Notes under the pieces: model-generated
What the model was told of the DNA's origin: nothing
What the model saw: the letters and a program-made list of their open reading frames with translations, nothing else
Databases searched by the model: none
Position numbers and translations under genes: made by a program
Part shown: positions 40,379 through 48,149 of the stretch, piece after piece
Layout: the number at the start of each line of letters is the position of its first letter
Position numbering within the stretch: position 1 is the stretch's first letter
Source of the DNA: an uncultured Treponema sp.
GTDB lineage: Bacteria > Spirochaetota > Spirochaetia > Treponematales > Treponemataceae
NCBI GenBank assembly: GCA_947177175.1
Contig: CAMWTK010000011.1
Location: 1 to 48,566, forward strand
Length of the DNA: 48,566 nucleotides
Direction: 5' to 3'

Positions 40379-41875
40379 TTACTGACCGATTTTGTAGTGC
40401 CCCGTCGTAATCGTGTGCCCGTCGTTATACACGTCGAACCAGATTTCCTTGGTGTTGGTCAGGTCGAGCGCGGCGTAGAATTCGCTCACGTCCGCCACTT
40501 TCTTGTCATTCACCGCCGTGATGATGTCGCCGTTCTGCAAGCGCAGCGCGGCGGCGGGCGATTTTTCCATCACGCCCGACACGACGACGCCGGAAATCTT
40601 CTTGTCGCCGACTTTCAGCTCCTCGCGCGTCTTGTCGGTGAGCGGCGCGGCGATGAATCCCGGCCACAGCTTGGCATTATCGACCGAGACTTCCTTCGTG
40701 CGCTCCTCAATCTTCACGGTGAGCGACTTTTCCTTGCCGCCACGGATAACCTTGAACGTCACGTTCTCATTCGCGGGCAGATAGCCGACCTCGCGCACCA
40801 ATTCGCTCTGTCCCTTGATCGCCTTGCCGTTCAGCTCGATGATGAAGTCGCCCGCCTGCATGCCGCCCTTGTACGCCGGAGAATCGATGAACACCTGCGA
40901 GGCAAACGCGCCGCTCTGTTTTTTCAGCCCGAGCGATTCCTTGTATTCGTCATTCACGTCAACGAGCGAGACGCCGAGCCAGCCGTAAGTAATCTTGCCC
41001 TTGCTGATAAAATCGTCGATCGCGCGCTTGACGCTGTTGATCGGCAGCGCGAATCCCAGCCCCTGGCTGCCGCCCGACTGCGACGCAATCCAGGTGTTGA
41101 TGCCGATGACCTCGCCGTAGATGTTCACGAGCGCGCCGCCGGAATTCCCCTGGTTGATTGCCGCGTCGGTCTGGATAAAGTCGTTCATGTTGCCGATCTG
41201 GTTGCCGCTGCGTCCCGTCGCGCTGATAATGCCCTGCGTCACGGACTGGCTGTAGCCGAGCGGCGCGCCCATGGCAAGGCAGATGTCGCCCGTCTGCACC
41301 TTGTCGCTGTCGCCGAGCGTCGCCACCACGATGGCGGAATCTTTTTTCGCCTCGAACGACACGAGCGCGATGTCCTGCCGCTCGTCCGCGCCGACCAGCT
41401 TGCCGTCGAACGTCTGCCCGTCGTTCAGCCTGACCGAAATCTGCGTGGCGCTCCCCGCGACGTGATTGTTGGTCAGCACGTACACCGTGTCGCCCGTCCT
41501 GCGCACGATAACGCCGCTCCCCAGGCCTTTCTGTTCGTACTCGCGCGTCCGCCCGCGTCCGCGCTCTGAATCGTTGGGTCTCCCGAAGAAAAAGAACGGG
41601 AAGTCGTCGAACGGCGATGCTGTTATCTCTTTCTTTTCCGTCACGTCGATTTCTACGACCGCGGGAAGCACGCCCGCGCTGATCGAGCGGAACGAATCCT
41701 GCAACGCCTCAATGACGCGCAGGCTGTCCGCCGGAATGGAGACGGCGGGCTTTGTGTCGGCAAATGCCGTGTCCGCGCTGCCGTGCACCCGGACTTTCGA
41801 GCAGGACAGAGAAACGGCGGCAAACGCGAACGCACCGGTCGCAACCACGCCCAACAGTTTTTTCCATGATTTCAT
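40379..41875 (-). CDS. Periplasmic serine protease DegP/HtrA family
   Basis: A 498-aa Do-type protease/chaperone with an N-terminal export signal (SWKKLLGVVATGAFAFAAVSL, possible lipobox SLSC). The triad is His in TNNHVAGSA, Asp in RQDIALVSFE and Ser in NQGNSGGALVN. Two PDZ domains follow (SPAYKGGMQAGDFIIELNG; KSPAAALRLQNGDIITAVND). It degrades or refolds damaged envelope proteins. A GGAGG site precedes the ATG and a TTGTAA, 18 bases, TATTAT promoter (41931-41960) is upstream. No heat-shock operator is visible. Confidence 0.95.
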   Translation of the reverse strand: MKSWKKLLGVVATGAFAFAAVSLSCSKVRVHGSADTAFADTKPAVSIPADSLRVIEALQDSFRSISAGVLPAVVEIDVTEKKEITASPFDDFPFFFFGRPNDSERGRGRTREYEQKGLGSGVIVRRTGDTVYVLTNNHVAGSATQISVRLNDGQTFDGKLVGADERQDIALVSFEAKKDSAIVVATLGDSDKVQTGDICLAMGAPLGYSQSVTQGIISATGRSGNQIGNMNDFIQTDAAINQGNSGGALVNIYGEVIGINTWIASQSGGSQGLGFALPINSVKRAIDDFISKGKITYGWLGVSLVDVNDEYKESLGLKKQSGAFASQVFIDSPAYKGGMQAGDFIIELNGKAIKGQSELVREVGYLPANENVTFKVIRGGKEKSLTVKIEERTKEVSVDNAKLWPGFIAAPLTDKTREELKVGDKKISGVVVSGVMEKSPAAALRLQNGDIITAVNDKKVADVSEFYAALDLTNTKEIWFDVYNDGHTITTGHYKIGQ

Positions 41876-41930
41876 GCTGAAACCTCCTGTTTTTTATTGT
41901 CAGTGGATGTTCCACCTCACTTTTATAAAG

Positions 41931-41960
41931 ATAATATCAAAACCGGCGTTTCGGTTACAA
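41931..41960 (-). promoter_or_regulatory. Promoter of degP/htrA
   Basis: Minus strand: TTGTAA (41955-41960), 18 bases, TATTAT (41931-41936), leader about 50 bases with GGAGG site. Confidence 0.55.
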
Positions 41961-41973
41961 AAAGTGCGCGGAC

Positions 41974-42003
41974 AAAAAAATCCCGCGCTACGCGGCGCGG
42001 GAT
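41974..42003 (-). terminator. Terminator of the adhesin-like gene
   Basis: Minus strand: ATCCCGCGC (complement of 41995-42003) pairs with GCGCGGGAT and is followed by six to seven T. Confidence 0.9.
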
Positions 42004-42021
42004 TTGTGCGGATCGGCAGGG

Positions 42022-43092
42022 TCAGCGTTTGGTGACCGTCGCCGTGCCTTTGCTGATCTTGACTTTCAGCTCAGGACCTTTGTTGCTTGACGGGAATTCG
42101 GATTCGAACTGTCCTTTGTTGACCGAAGCCGTGGTATAGAACACGCTGTCCGCGGGCAATAACAGCGAGAGATTCCCCGAGCCGACGAGCAGCGAGGAAA
42201 CGCGGGAAAACACCTTGGCAAGGTCTACCGTCGCCTTGCCGCTGTCAACCGCGACAGCAATGGAGTCCGCCGTCACGTCCGCGGCGGTGAGCAGACCTTT
42301 CTTCACCGCGCCCGAAAACGACGGCGTTTCGGAATGCGCGATCGCAAGACTGCCTGCGTTCGCCGCGACGGCAAGCTTCTTGCTTGCACGGACGCGCTCA
42401 ACCGTGACCGTACCGTTGCCCGCCGCAATCTCCGCCGCGCCCGCTTCGACGCTCGTCAGCGTCGCCTTGCCGGCGTTGACCGAAAGCTCGAATTCTTTGC
42501 TCGCCTGAATGTCCTTTGCCGTCAGCGTACCGTTCCCCACGGCAATCTCCACCGAGCCGGCGGCAATCGGATCGAGCGTCGCCACGCCGCTCTGCATGGA
42601 AAGCTCGAATTCTGCCGGCGGAATATTCTGCGGCACGGTCAGCACGACCGTGCAAATCCTGCCCTCGGTCTTTACTTTCTTGTTTTTCTGCACCACCTTG
42701 AGCGACTTTTCGTCCTGCATGACGAGCGGCATGGACTCTTTCTTGTTCGACTTGATCTCAAGCGTCGCCTTGTCGGACGGGGTGACTATCAGCACGAAAT
42801 CTTCCGCCCCCAGCTCAATGTCGATTTCCTTGAAATGCGGGTCAACGAACACCTGGCTGAACATCGTCTGCACGCCGGGAACGGCATCCAGCTTCGCGAC
42901 CGTCTCCTGCGTCGCCGCGACGGGCGGCACTTCGGCGACCGGCTGTGTATCAGCGGCGGGCTGCGCTTCCGCAACGGGCTGAGCATCGGCAGCAGGCTGC
43001 GTGCCGGCAACATCCGCTTCCTGCGCGAACGCCGCAGAGAGGGACAACGCCGCGACCATTGTCAGCGCGGCAATCTTTGCTAATCGTTCCAT
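42022..43092 (-). CDS. Exported adhesin-like protein (DUF4097-type repeats)
   Basis: A 356-aa protein with a signal peptide (MERLAKIAALTMVAALSLSA, cleaved near AFA-QE). A low-complexity spacer of four QPAAD/QPVAE-type repeats (about 30-60) precedes a beta-helical body with repeated turns: IAVGNGTLTAKDIQASKEF, LSVNAGKATLTSVEAGAAE, IAAGNGTVTVERVRASKKL. This layout fits the DUF4097 putative auto-transporter adhesin-like family of beta-helices, whose function is not established. A promoter (TTGCAA, 17 bases, TAGGAT) and GGAG site lie upstream. Single-gene unit with its own terminator. Confidence 0.72.
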   Translation of the reverse strand: MERLAKIAALTMVAALSLSAAFAQEADVAGTQPAADAQPVAEAQPAADTQPVAEVPPVAATQETVAKLDAVPGVQTMFSQVFVDPHFKEIDIELGAEDFVLIVTPSDKATLEIKSNKKESMPLVMQDEKSLKVVQKNKKVKTEGRICTVVLTVPQNIPPAEFELSMQSGVATLDPIAAGSVEIAVGNGTLTAKDIQASKEFELSVNAGKATLTSVEAGAAEIAAGNGTVTVERVRASKKLAVAANAGSLAIAHSETPSFSGAVKKGLLTAADVTADSIAVAVDSGKATVDLAKVFSRVSSLLVGSGNLSLLLPADSVFYTTASVNKGQFESEFPSSNKGPELKVKISKGTATVTKR

Positions 43093-43127
43093 AACATACG
43101 CTCCTGAACGTAATTTCGTATCGCTTT

Positions 43128-43156
43128 ATCCTATCGTTTCTGCACCGTCTTTGCAA
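43128..43156 (-). promoter_or_regulatory. Promoter of the adhesin-like gene
   Basis: Minus strand: TTGCAA (43151-43156), 17 bases, TAGGAT (43128-43133), leader about 30 bases with a ribosome site. Confidence 0.6.
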
Positions 43157-43163
43157 CCGGTTT

Positions 43164-43937
43164 TTACGCCCAGGCGGGCAGTCCCGGGCAGTCCGTCAGG
43201 ATTTCCGTGTGGTCGCTGAATACGGCGACGGTGTGCTCCTCATGGCAGCTCCAGGAGCCGTCCGCCGTCAGCACCGTCCAGCCGGTCGCCTCGTCGAGCA
43301 CCACGTCCGCCGTGCCGACGTTGATCATCGGCTCAATCGCAAGCACCATGCCCGCCTGAATGCGCGGATTCGCGCCGCCTTTCCACACGTTCGGCACGGA
43401 CGGATCCTCGTGCACGTCCAAGCCCACGCCATGGCCGCAATAGTCATAGACCACGCCGAAGCCGTAGGTGTCGTGCGCCACGCCGCTCACCGCGAGCGCA
43501 ATGTCCTTGATGCGGTTGCCCGCCTTGCACGCCGCAATGCCCGCCACAAGGCTTTCGCGCGTCGCCTGCACCAGCCGCCGGTATTCGGGCCGGACGTTCC
43601 CCACCATGACCGTGTGCGTGGAGTCGCTGATATAGCCGTCAAGGTCGATGCCGATGTCGAGCGAGACCAAATCGCCGTCGCGCACGACCGTGTGCTTTGA
43701 GGGCACGCCGTGAATCACCTCGTCGTTCACGCTGATACACGCCGCGCCCGGAAAATCCTCGCGGTACCAGGCCGGTTTTCCGCCGATTTTTTTGATGTAG
43801 CCGACCACCAAATCGTCAATCGCCTTGGTCGTCATGCCCGGACGAACCTGCGGGATTACCGCGCGGAACAAATCGGCCAGCGCGTGGCACGACCGGCGGA
43901 TTCCGTCGATTTCTTGCTCATTCTTCAAGCGAATCAT
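43164..43937 (-). CDS. map: Methionine aminopeptidase, type I
   Basis: Map (257 aa) removes the initiator methionine. The five metal ligands sit in the usual segments: SLDIGIDLDGYISDSTHTV (two Asp), GHGVGLDVHEDPSVP (His), LAIEPMI (Glu) and SCHEEHTVAV (Glu). An AAGGAG site precedes the ATG. It follows the J-domain gene by 36 bases and probably shares its transcript. Confidence 0.96.
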   Translation of the reverse strand: MIRLKNEQEIDGIRRSCHALADLFRAVIPQVRPGMTTKAIDDLVVGYIKKIGGKPAWYREDFPGAACISVNDEVIHGVPSKHTVVRDGDLVSLDIGIDLDGYISDSTHTVMVGNVRPEYRRLVQATRESLVAGIAACKAGNRIKDIALAVSGVAHDTYGFGVVYDYCGHGVGLDVHEDPSVPNVWKGGANPRIQAGMVLAIEPMINVGTADVVLDEATGWTVLTADGSWSCHEEHTVAVFSDHTEILTDCPGLPAWA

Positions 43938-43973
43938 CGTATTATGCTCCTTACCTTACTTTTTTCTGATTTT

Positions 43974-44732
43974 TCAGCCCGCCAGCCGGACCGCCGCTTC
44001 CTCGCACAGGCGCGCGGTGCGTTCGTCGCCGAGCCTGCGGTACGCGCCGCCCATCTTGCGCAGGAAAAACGCGTCGTCCCTGCTGCCGAAGCCCAGCTCA
44101 AGCGCGCGCTCCCAGCTGTCGAGCGCAAGCTCGTCGCTCATGTTGCCCTCAATGCGCTGCCGCAGCACGGTGCGCGCCAAGTCCATCACTTCGGGGAAGA
44201 ACAGGCGGAAATATTCGTAGCTGCGCTCCATGCGGATAATCTGCTCGAGCAGCACGAACGCGTCATAATACTCGCCGTGCAGGACCAGCTCCTCGGCGAG
44301 GATAAAGCCGTAGTCCATAAAATCCTCGCGCGTGAACCATTTTGCCAGCCGGAAGCCCGCGTGCTGCATACTCATGCGCTTGAATTCCGCCACGGCATCG
44401 TCCTCGCGCTCGTGCATCAGGTCAAAGAAAATCAGCTTGGCGCGGCTCTCCTCGTCCTGCCGGGCAAGCAGCCAGGTGCGATAGTCGAACGAGCTGCCCG
44501 ACCGCCGTGCGCGCGCGTGCTGGCGCATGAAAAACGCCTCGTCGAACAGCGAGCGCTGCTTGGAATCGGAAAGCGTCTCATACGCCCTGACCAGCCGCTG
44601 GAACTGACGCGTCGTCTCCTCACGGCGGGACGCGTCGGGATGCAGCTGCTTTGCCTTCGTGCGGTACGCGCGCCTGATTTCTGCCGCCGTCGCGCCGGGG
44701 CGCACGCCCAAAATGCCGTAACAGTCTTCCAA
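43974..44732 (-). CDS. J-domain (DnaJ-like) protein with TTG start
   Basis: A 252-aa protein with an N-terminal J domain (DCYGILGVRPGATAAEIRRA, HPD in LHPDASRR, FQRLVRAYETLSD) and no Gly/Phe, zinc-finger or substrate domain. The rest (about 80-252) is helical with TPR-like segments (YDAFVLLEQIIRMERSYEY, ALDSWERALELGFGSRDDA). It probably recruits DnaK to a specific client; T. pallidum-type spirochaetes carry similar proteins. The only start that keeps the J domain whole is TTG at 44732, eight bases after a TACAAT box, with no ribosome site. Confidence 0.85.
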   Translation of the reverse strand: MEDCYGILGVRPGATAAEIRRAYRTKAKQLHPDASRREETTRQFQRLVRAYETLSDSKQRSLFDEAFFMRQHARARRSGSSFDYRTWLLARQDEESRAKLIFFDLMHEREDDAVAEFKRMSMQHAGFRLAKWFTREDFMDYGFILAEELVLHGEYYDAFVLLEQIIRMERSYEYFRLFFPEVMDLARTVLRQRIEGNMSDELALDSWERALELGFGSRDDAFFLRKMGGAYRRLGDERTARLCEEAAVRLAG

Positions 44733-44740
44733 AGTAGGTC

Positions 44741-44769
44741 ATTGTAGAATTTTTCCGCCGTTTGGGCAA
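44741..44769 (-). promoter_or_regulatory. Leaderless promoter with TTG start downstream
   Basis: Minus strand: TTGCCC (44764-44769), 17 bases, TACAAT (44741-44746), eight bases, TTG start of the J-domain gene. Confidence 0.65.
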
Positions 44770-44785
44770 TCAGAAAGCGGACATA

Positions 44786-44814
44786 TTGCACATATCCGCG
44801 GAAAATCGTATCAT
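44786..44814 (+). promoter_or_regulatory. gltA promoter
   Basis: TTGCAC (44786-44791), 17 bases, TATCAT (44809-44814). Same -35 and spacing as icd, but here with a leader of about 43 bases. Confidence 0.7.
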
Positions 44815-44863
44815 TGGGGAACAGACAACCGCATGCGCGTTCATGCGAGAAGCCGAGGTATCC

Positions 44864-46216
44864 GTGACACAGACCGAAAACGAACTGCTGAAAAGACTTG
44901 CCGACATCGCGTTGGACAACGACCCCATCCCGACCGAACTGTACGCGACATACGATGTCAAGCGCGGACTGCGCAACGCGAACGGTACGGGCGTGCTCGT
45001 GGGGCTGACGCGCATCGGCGATGTGGTCGGCTATACCATTGAGGACGGCAAGAAAGTCGCCGTTCCGGGAAAACTCCTGTACCGCGGCTACGACGTGGCT
45101 GACCTGATCCAGGATGCCGAATCGCACGGGCAGTTCGGCTACGAGCAGTGCGTCTATCTCCTGCTGTTCGGCAAGCTTCCCACGCAGGCGGAGCTGGACG
45201 AATTCAAGCTCCTGCTCGGCTCAATGCGCAACCTGCCGCAGAATTTCACCGAAGACATGATCATGAAAGCGCCGAGCCGCGACATCATGAACAAGCTCGC
45301 GCGCGGCGTGCTCGCCTCCTATTCGTATGACGCAGACCCTGAGGACCGCAGCATCCAGACGATCCTGCGCCAGTGCCTGGAACTGGTCGCCCGGTTCGGC
45401 ACGTTGGTCGCCTATGCGTACCAGGCAAAGCGGCGTTTCTATGACGGCAAGTCGATGTACATACACAATCCCGCGCCCGACCGCTCCACGGCGGAGAACC
45501 TGCTCCGCCTTATCCGCAGCGACAAGACCTACACGCCGCTTGAGGCAAAAATCCTCGACCTCGCGCTCATCTTACATGCAGAACACGGCGGCGGCAACAA
45601 CTCGTCGCTCACGATCCACGTCGTCTCCTCGGCGGACACGGACACCTACTCCGCCGTCGGCGCGGCAGTCGGATCGCTCAAGGGACGGCGGCACGGCGGC
45701 GCGAATATCCGCGTCAGGGAAATGATGGACGACATCAAGGCGAACGTCAAAGACTGGTCGAACGAGGGCGAAATCCGCGCCTACCTGCAAAAAATCGCGC
45801 GGAAAGAAGCCTTTGACCGCACGGGGCTGATTTACGGACTGGGACACGCCGTCTACACCGTTAACGACCCGCGCGCCACCATCCTGCGCGAGCGCGCGGA
45901 AGTCCTCGCCAAAGAAAAAGGACTGCTCGAAGAATTCAACCTGCACCGCATCATCGAGCGCGTCGCGCCCGAAGTGGTCTACGAGCTGCACGGCGACGGC
46001 AAACGCATCTGCGCGAACGTTGACTTCTATTCCGGCTTCGTCTACGAAATGCTCAACATTCCGCGCGAGCTGTTCACGCCCGTGTTCGCCGTGTCGCGCA
46101 TTGCCGGCTGGAGCGCGCACCGCATTGAAGAAATCGTCGCCGGAAGCCGCATTTACCGCCCCGCGTACAAGAACGTGGGCGAGCCGCGCGCGTATATTCC
46201 GATTGCCGGACGGTAG
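44864..46216 (+). CDS. gltA: Citrate synthase
   Basis: A citrate synthase-type enzyme (450 aa from a GTG start) condensing oxaloacetate and acetyl-CoA. Landmarks are GKLLYRGYDVADLI, the first histidine in LILHAEHGGGNNSSLT, GSLKGRRHGGANIRV, the second in YGLGHAVYTVNDPRA and FYSGFVYEMLNIP near the end. The GTG at 44864 is chosen for the GAGG five bases upstream; an ATG at 44843 without a site is the alternative. A 2-methylcitrate synthase cannot be excluded, but no prp propionate genes are near. Divergent from the J-domain gene and followed at seven bases by rsuA. Confidence 0.93.
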   Translation: MTQTENELLKRLADIALDNDPIPTELYATYDVKRGLRNANGTGVLVGLTRIGDVVGYTIEDGKKVAVPGKLLYRGYDVADLIQDAESHGQFGYEQCVYLLLFGKLPTQAELDEFKLLLGSMRNLPQNFTEDMIMKAPSRDIMNKLARGVLASYSYDADPEDRSIQTILRQCLELVARFGTLVAYAYQAKRRFYDGKSMYIHNPAPDRSTAENLLRLIRSDKTYTPLEAKILDLALILHAEHGGGNNSSLTIHVVSSADTDTYSAVGAAVGSLKGRRHGGANIRVREMMDDIKANVKDWSNEGEIRAYLQKIARKEAFDRTGLIYGLGHAVYTVNDPRATILRERAEVLAKEKGLLEEFNLHRIIERVAPEVVYELHGDGKRICANVDFYSGFVYEMLNIPRELFTPVFAVSRIAGWSAHRIEEIVAGSRIYRPAYKNVGEPRAYIPIAGR

Positions 46217-46222
46217 CCCGCC

Positions 46223-47011
46223 ATGGAACGAATCGACAAAATCCTGGCGCACCACGGCTACGGCACGCGCAAGGACGTAAAGAAACTGCTGCGCACTGCC
46301 TGCGTGACCTGCAACGGTACGCAGATTTTTGACCCCGCAACGCGCATTGACCCGGCGGCGGACACAATCGCCATTGACGGCACGCCCCTCACGCTGCGGC
46401 GCGACCTTTACCTGATGATGCACAAATGCCGGAACGTCGTGTGCGCGAACCGCGACGGCGAGCACCAGACCGTGTTCGACCTGCTCACGGACGAGCTGCG
46501 CCGCATGTCATTCAGCGGCGAGCTGCACCATGTCGGCAGGCTCGACATCGACACGGAGGGACTGCTGATTCTGACGACCGACGGCGCGCTCACGCACCGG
46601 CTCATCTCGCCGAAATCGCGCATTCCCAAAACCTACGCCGTCCGCCTGCGCGACACGCCGGACAAAGCGGCGCGCGCCGCATATACCGAACAGTTCGCGC
46701 GGGGACTGCATATCGACAGCGAGGGCAACGCGCCCGCGTTCGACGCGCAAAGCGCGGTGCTCGTGTGGCCGTGCGACGGCGCGACGCTTGACGAGACGAC
46801 CGCACGGAACGCCGCCGGATGCGACTGCCTGCTCACGGTGCACGAGGGCAAATTCCATCAGGTAAAGCGGATGTTCGCGGCGGTCGGGAACGAAGTGACG
46901 TACCTGAAGCGCGTGGCAGTCGGCGCGCTCAAGCTGGACGCGACGCTCGCGGCGGGCGCGTACCGTGAGCTGACCGACGAGGAAATCGCGCAGGTGCAGA
47001 CGGGGTTTTAG
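46223..47011 (+). CDS. RsuA/RluB-family pseudouridine synthase
   Basis: A 262-aa pseudouridine synthase that modifies rRNA. An S4 RNA-binding domain is at the N-terminus (MERIDKILAHHGYGTRKDVK, KLLRTACVTCNG), and the catalytic motif is HHVGRLDIDTEGLL with Asp108. The conserved KTYAVRLRD, EGKFHQVKRMF and LKRVAVGALKLD are present. The 16S enzyme RsuA is the closest by length and start, but RluB/RluE-type specificity is not excluded. Cotranscribed with gltA. Confidence 0.93.
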   Translation: MERIDKILAHHGYGTRKDVKKLLRTACVTCNGTQIFDPATRIDPAADTIAIDGTPLTLRRDLYLMMHKCRNVVCANRDGEHQTVFDLLTDELRRMSFSGELHHVGRLDIDTEGLLILTTDGALTHRLISPKSRIPKTYAVRLRDTPDKAARAAYTEQFARGLHIDSEGNAPAFDAQSAVLVWPCDGATLDETTARNAAGCDCLLTVHEGKFHQVKRMFAAVGNEVTYLKRVAVGALKLDATLAAGAYRELTDEEIAQVQTGF

Positions 47012-47100
47012 GGGCGGCCCCTAGGAGAAGGGGTAGCGGACAAGGCAACAAAGCGGAGGACATGACACTGCTTGCAGGGGCATGTACGGAGCGACTTGCC

Positions 47101-47139
47101 TTGGGAGCGAGGGGAATGCTTTCCCCTCCCAACATTTTT
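47101..47139 (+). terminator. Palindrome upstream of thrH, terminator-like
   Basis: TTGGGAG-CGA-GGGGAA pairs with TTCCCCTCCCAA (one 3-base bulge) and is followed by CATTTTT. The arms resemble the long stem of the dispersed element. It ends the gltA-rsuA transcript or is a decayed element copy; the 150-base gap before thrH holds other fragments (GGGGTAGCG, GCAGGGGCA) of the same family. Confidence 0.6.
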
Positions 47140-47159
47140 GCAGAAGAGGAGATTTTACG

Positions 47160-47765
47160 ATGTACATTACCTGTCTAGACCTTGAGGGCGTGCTGGTGCC
47201 GGAGATTTGGGTCGCGTTCAGCGAGGAGAGCGGCATCCCGGAGCTGAAACGGACGACGCGCGACGAGCCTGACTACGACAAGCTGATGCGCTGGCGGCTC
47301 GACCTGCTGCGCGAGCGCGGGCTGGGGCTGTGCGAAATTCAGGCGGTGATCGAAAAGATTGACCCGCTGCCCGGCGCAAAGGCGTTCCTTGACACGCTGC
47401 GCGGCGAATGCCAGACGGTCATCATCAGCGACACGTTCACGCAGTTTGCCGCGCCGCTCATGCGCAAGCTGGGCATGCCCACGATTTTCTGCAACGAGCT
47501 GACCGTCGCGCCGGACGGGACGATTACGGGCTACCGGATGCGTACCCAGAACAGCAAGCTGACCACCGTCCGCGCGTTGCAGTCGATGGGCTACGACACG
47601 ATCGCGAGCGGCGACAGCTACAACGACCTCGCGATGATTGAGGCGAGCGCGGCGGGCTTCCTGTTCCGCACGACCGACCAGATCAAGGCCGACCACCCTG
47701 CCCTGAGCGCGTTCACGGAATACGACGACCTGCTCGCCGCAATCCGCACCCAGCTGCGGAAATAA
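47160..47765 (+). CDS. thrH: ThrH: phosphoserine/homoserine phosphotransferase
   Basis: A HAD-superfamily enzyme (201 aa) close to Pseudomonas ThrH, which dephosphorylates phosphoserine and can move the phosphate to homoserine. The family start CLDLEGVLVPEIW (nucleophile Asp7, Glu9 in place of the usual second Asp), ISDTFTQFAAPLMRKLG and SGDSYNDLAMIEA are present. The ATG at 47160 has a strong AGAGGAGA site. With thrA in this window it could make homoserine phosphate for threonine without a GHMP-type homoserine kinase. Confidence 0.92.
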   Translation: MYITCLDLEGVLVPEIWVAFSEESGIPELKRTTRDEPDYDKLMRWRLDLLRERGLGLCEIQAVIEKIDPLPGAKAFLDTLRGECQTVIISDTFTQFAAPLMRKLGMPTIFCNELTVAPDGTITGYRMRTQNSKLTTVRALQSMGYDTIASGDSYNDLAMIEASAAGFLFRTTDQIKADHPALSAFTEYDDLLAAIRTQLRK

Positions 47766-47796
47766 CGTCGCAGGGGGTTGCACCGTGACGGCTGCC

Positions 47797-47825
47797 TTGA
47801 AAAAGCAGGGGGAGCGTGGTATACT
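47797..47825 (+). promoter_or_regulatory. Strong leaderless promoter downstream of thrH
   Basis: TTGAAA (47797-47802), 17 bases, TATACT (47820-47825), six bases, ATG at 47832. Confidence 0.65.
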
Positions 47826-47831
47826 GCCCGC

Positions 47832-47888
47832 ATGAAGCGGACGGCATACTCCAAGAGCAGAATAGTCACCCCCCCCCCTATCATATAA
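47832..47888 (+). CDS. Short ORF with C10 tract, possible contingency locus
   Basis: ATG at 47832 opens an 18-codon frame (MKRTAYSKSRIVTPPPII) that contains ten C at 47869-47878 and stops at 47886-47888. If the run were nine C (or twelve), the frame would continue without a stop for more than 680 bases to the end of the window, through the dispersed element copy 2 and the 42-bp array, where it would read a 14-residue repeat with two cysteines (CAPNSSVQxCAxAS). The promoter is good, but the downstream sequence is repeat DNA that is clearly non-coding elsewhere, so a real protein is uncertain. Confidence 0.35.
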   Translation: MKRTAYSKSRIVTPPPII

Positions 47889-47995
47889 CGCCGCAGGACG
47901 TTCCTGCAACACCGCGCGTATTGCCGCACGGCACGCGGTAGGTCGTTTCCCCCGCACATACATTCCCCATGCACCCGCACACGTGGCGGGCAAGA

Positions 47996-48123
47996 TTTTC
48001 CGCTTGGAAACGGACGAACTGTCCTTGGGAGCGGGAAACCCCTCTACTTCCGAAGCGGGGGTTTCCCGCTCCCAACCCCTCACCCTTCCCCAGCATGTCT
48101 TGGGGCGCTGCCCCAAGACCCCG
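47996..48123 (-). repeat. Dispersed double-hairpin element, copy 2
   Basis: On the minus strand it begins CGGGGTCTTGGGG like copy 1. Hairpin 1 is CTTGGGGC/GCCCCAAG. Hairpin 2 is a perfect 18-bp stem, TTGGGAGCGGGAAACCCC (48025-48042) with 48058-48075, around a loop holding CTTCCGAAG. The stem sequence differs from copy 1 but pairing is kept. Homology ends after the TTTCCAAGCGGAAAA segment. Confidence 0.8.
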
Positions 48124-48149
48124 AAAAACGTTGCCGACAGGCTTTCGTC

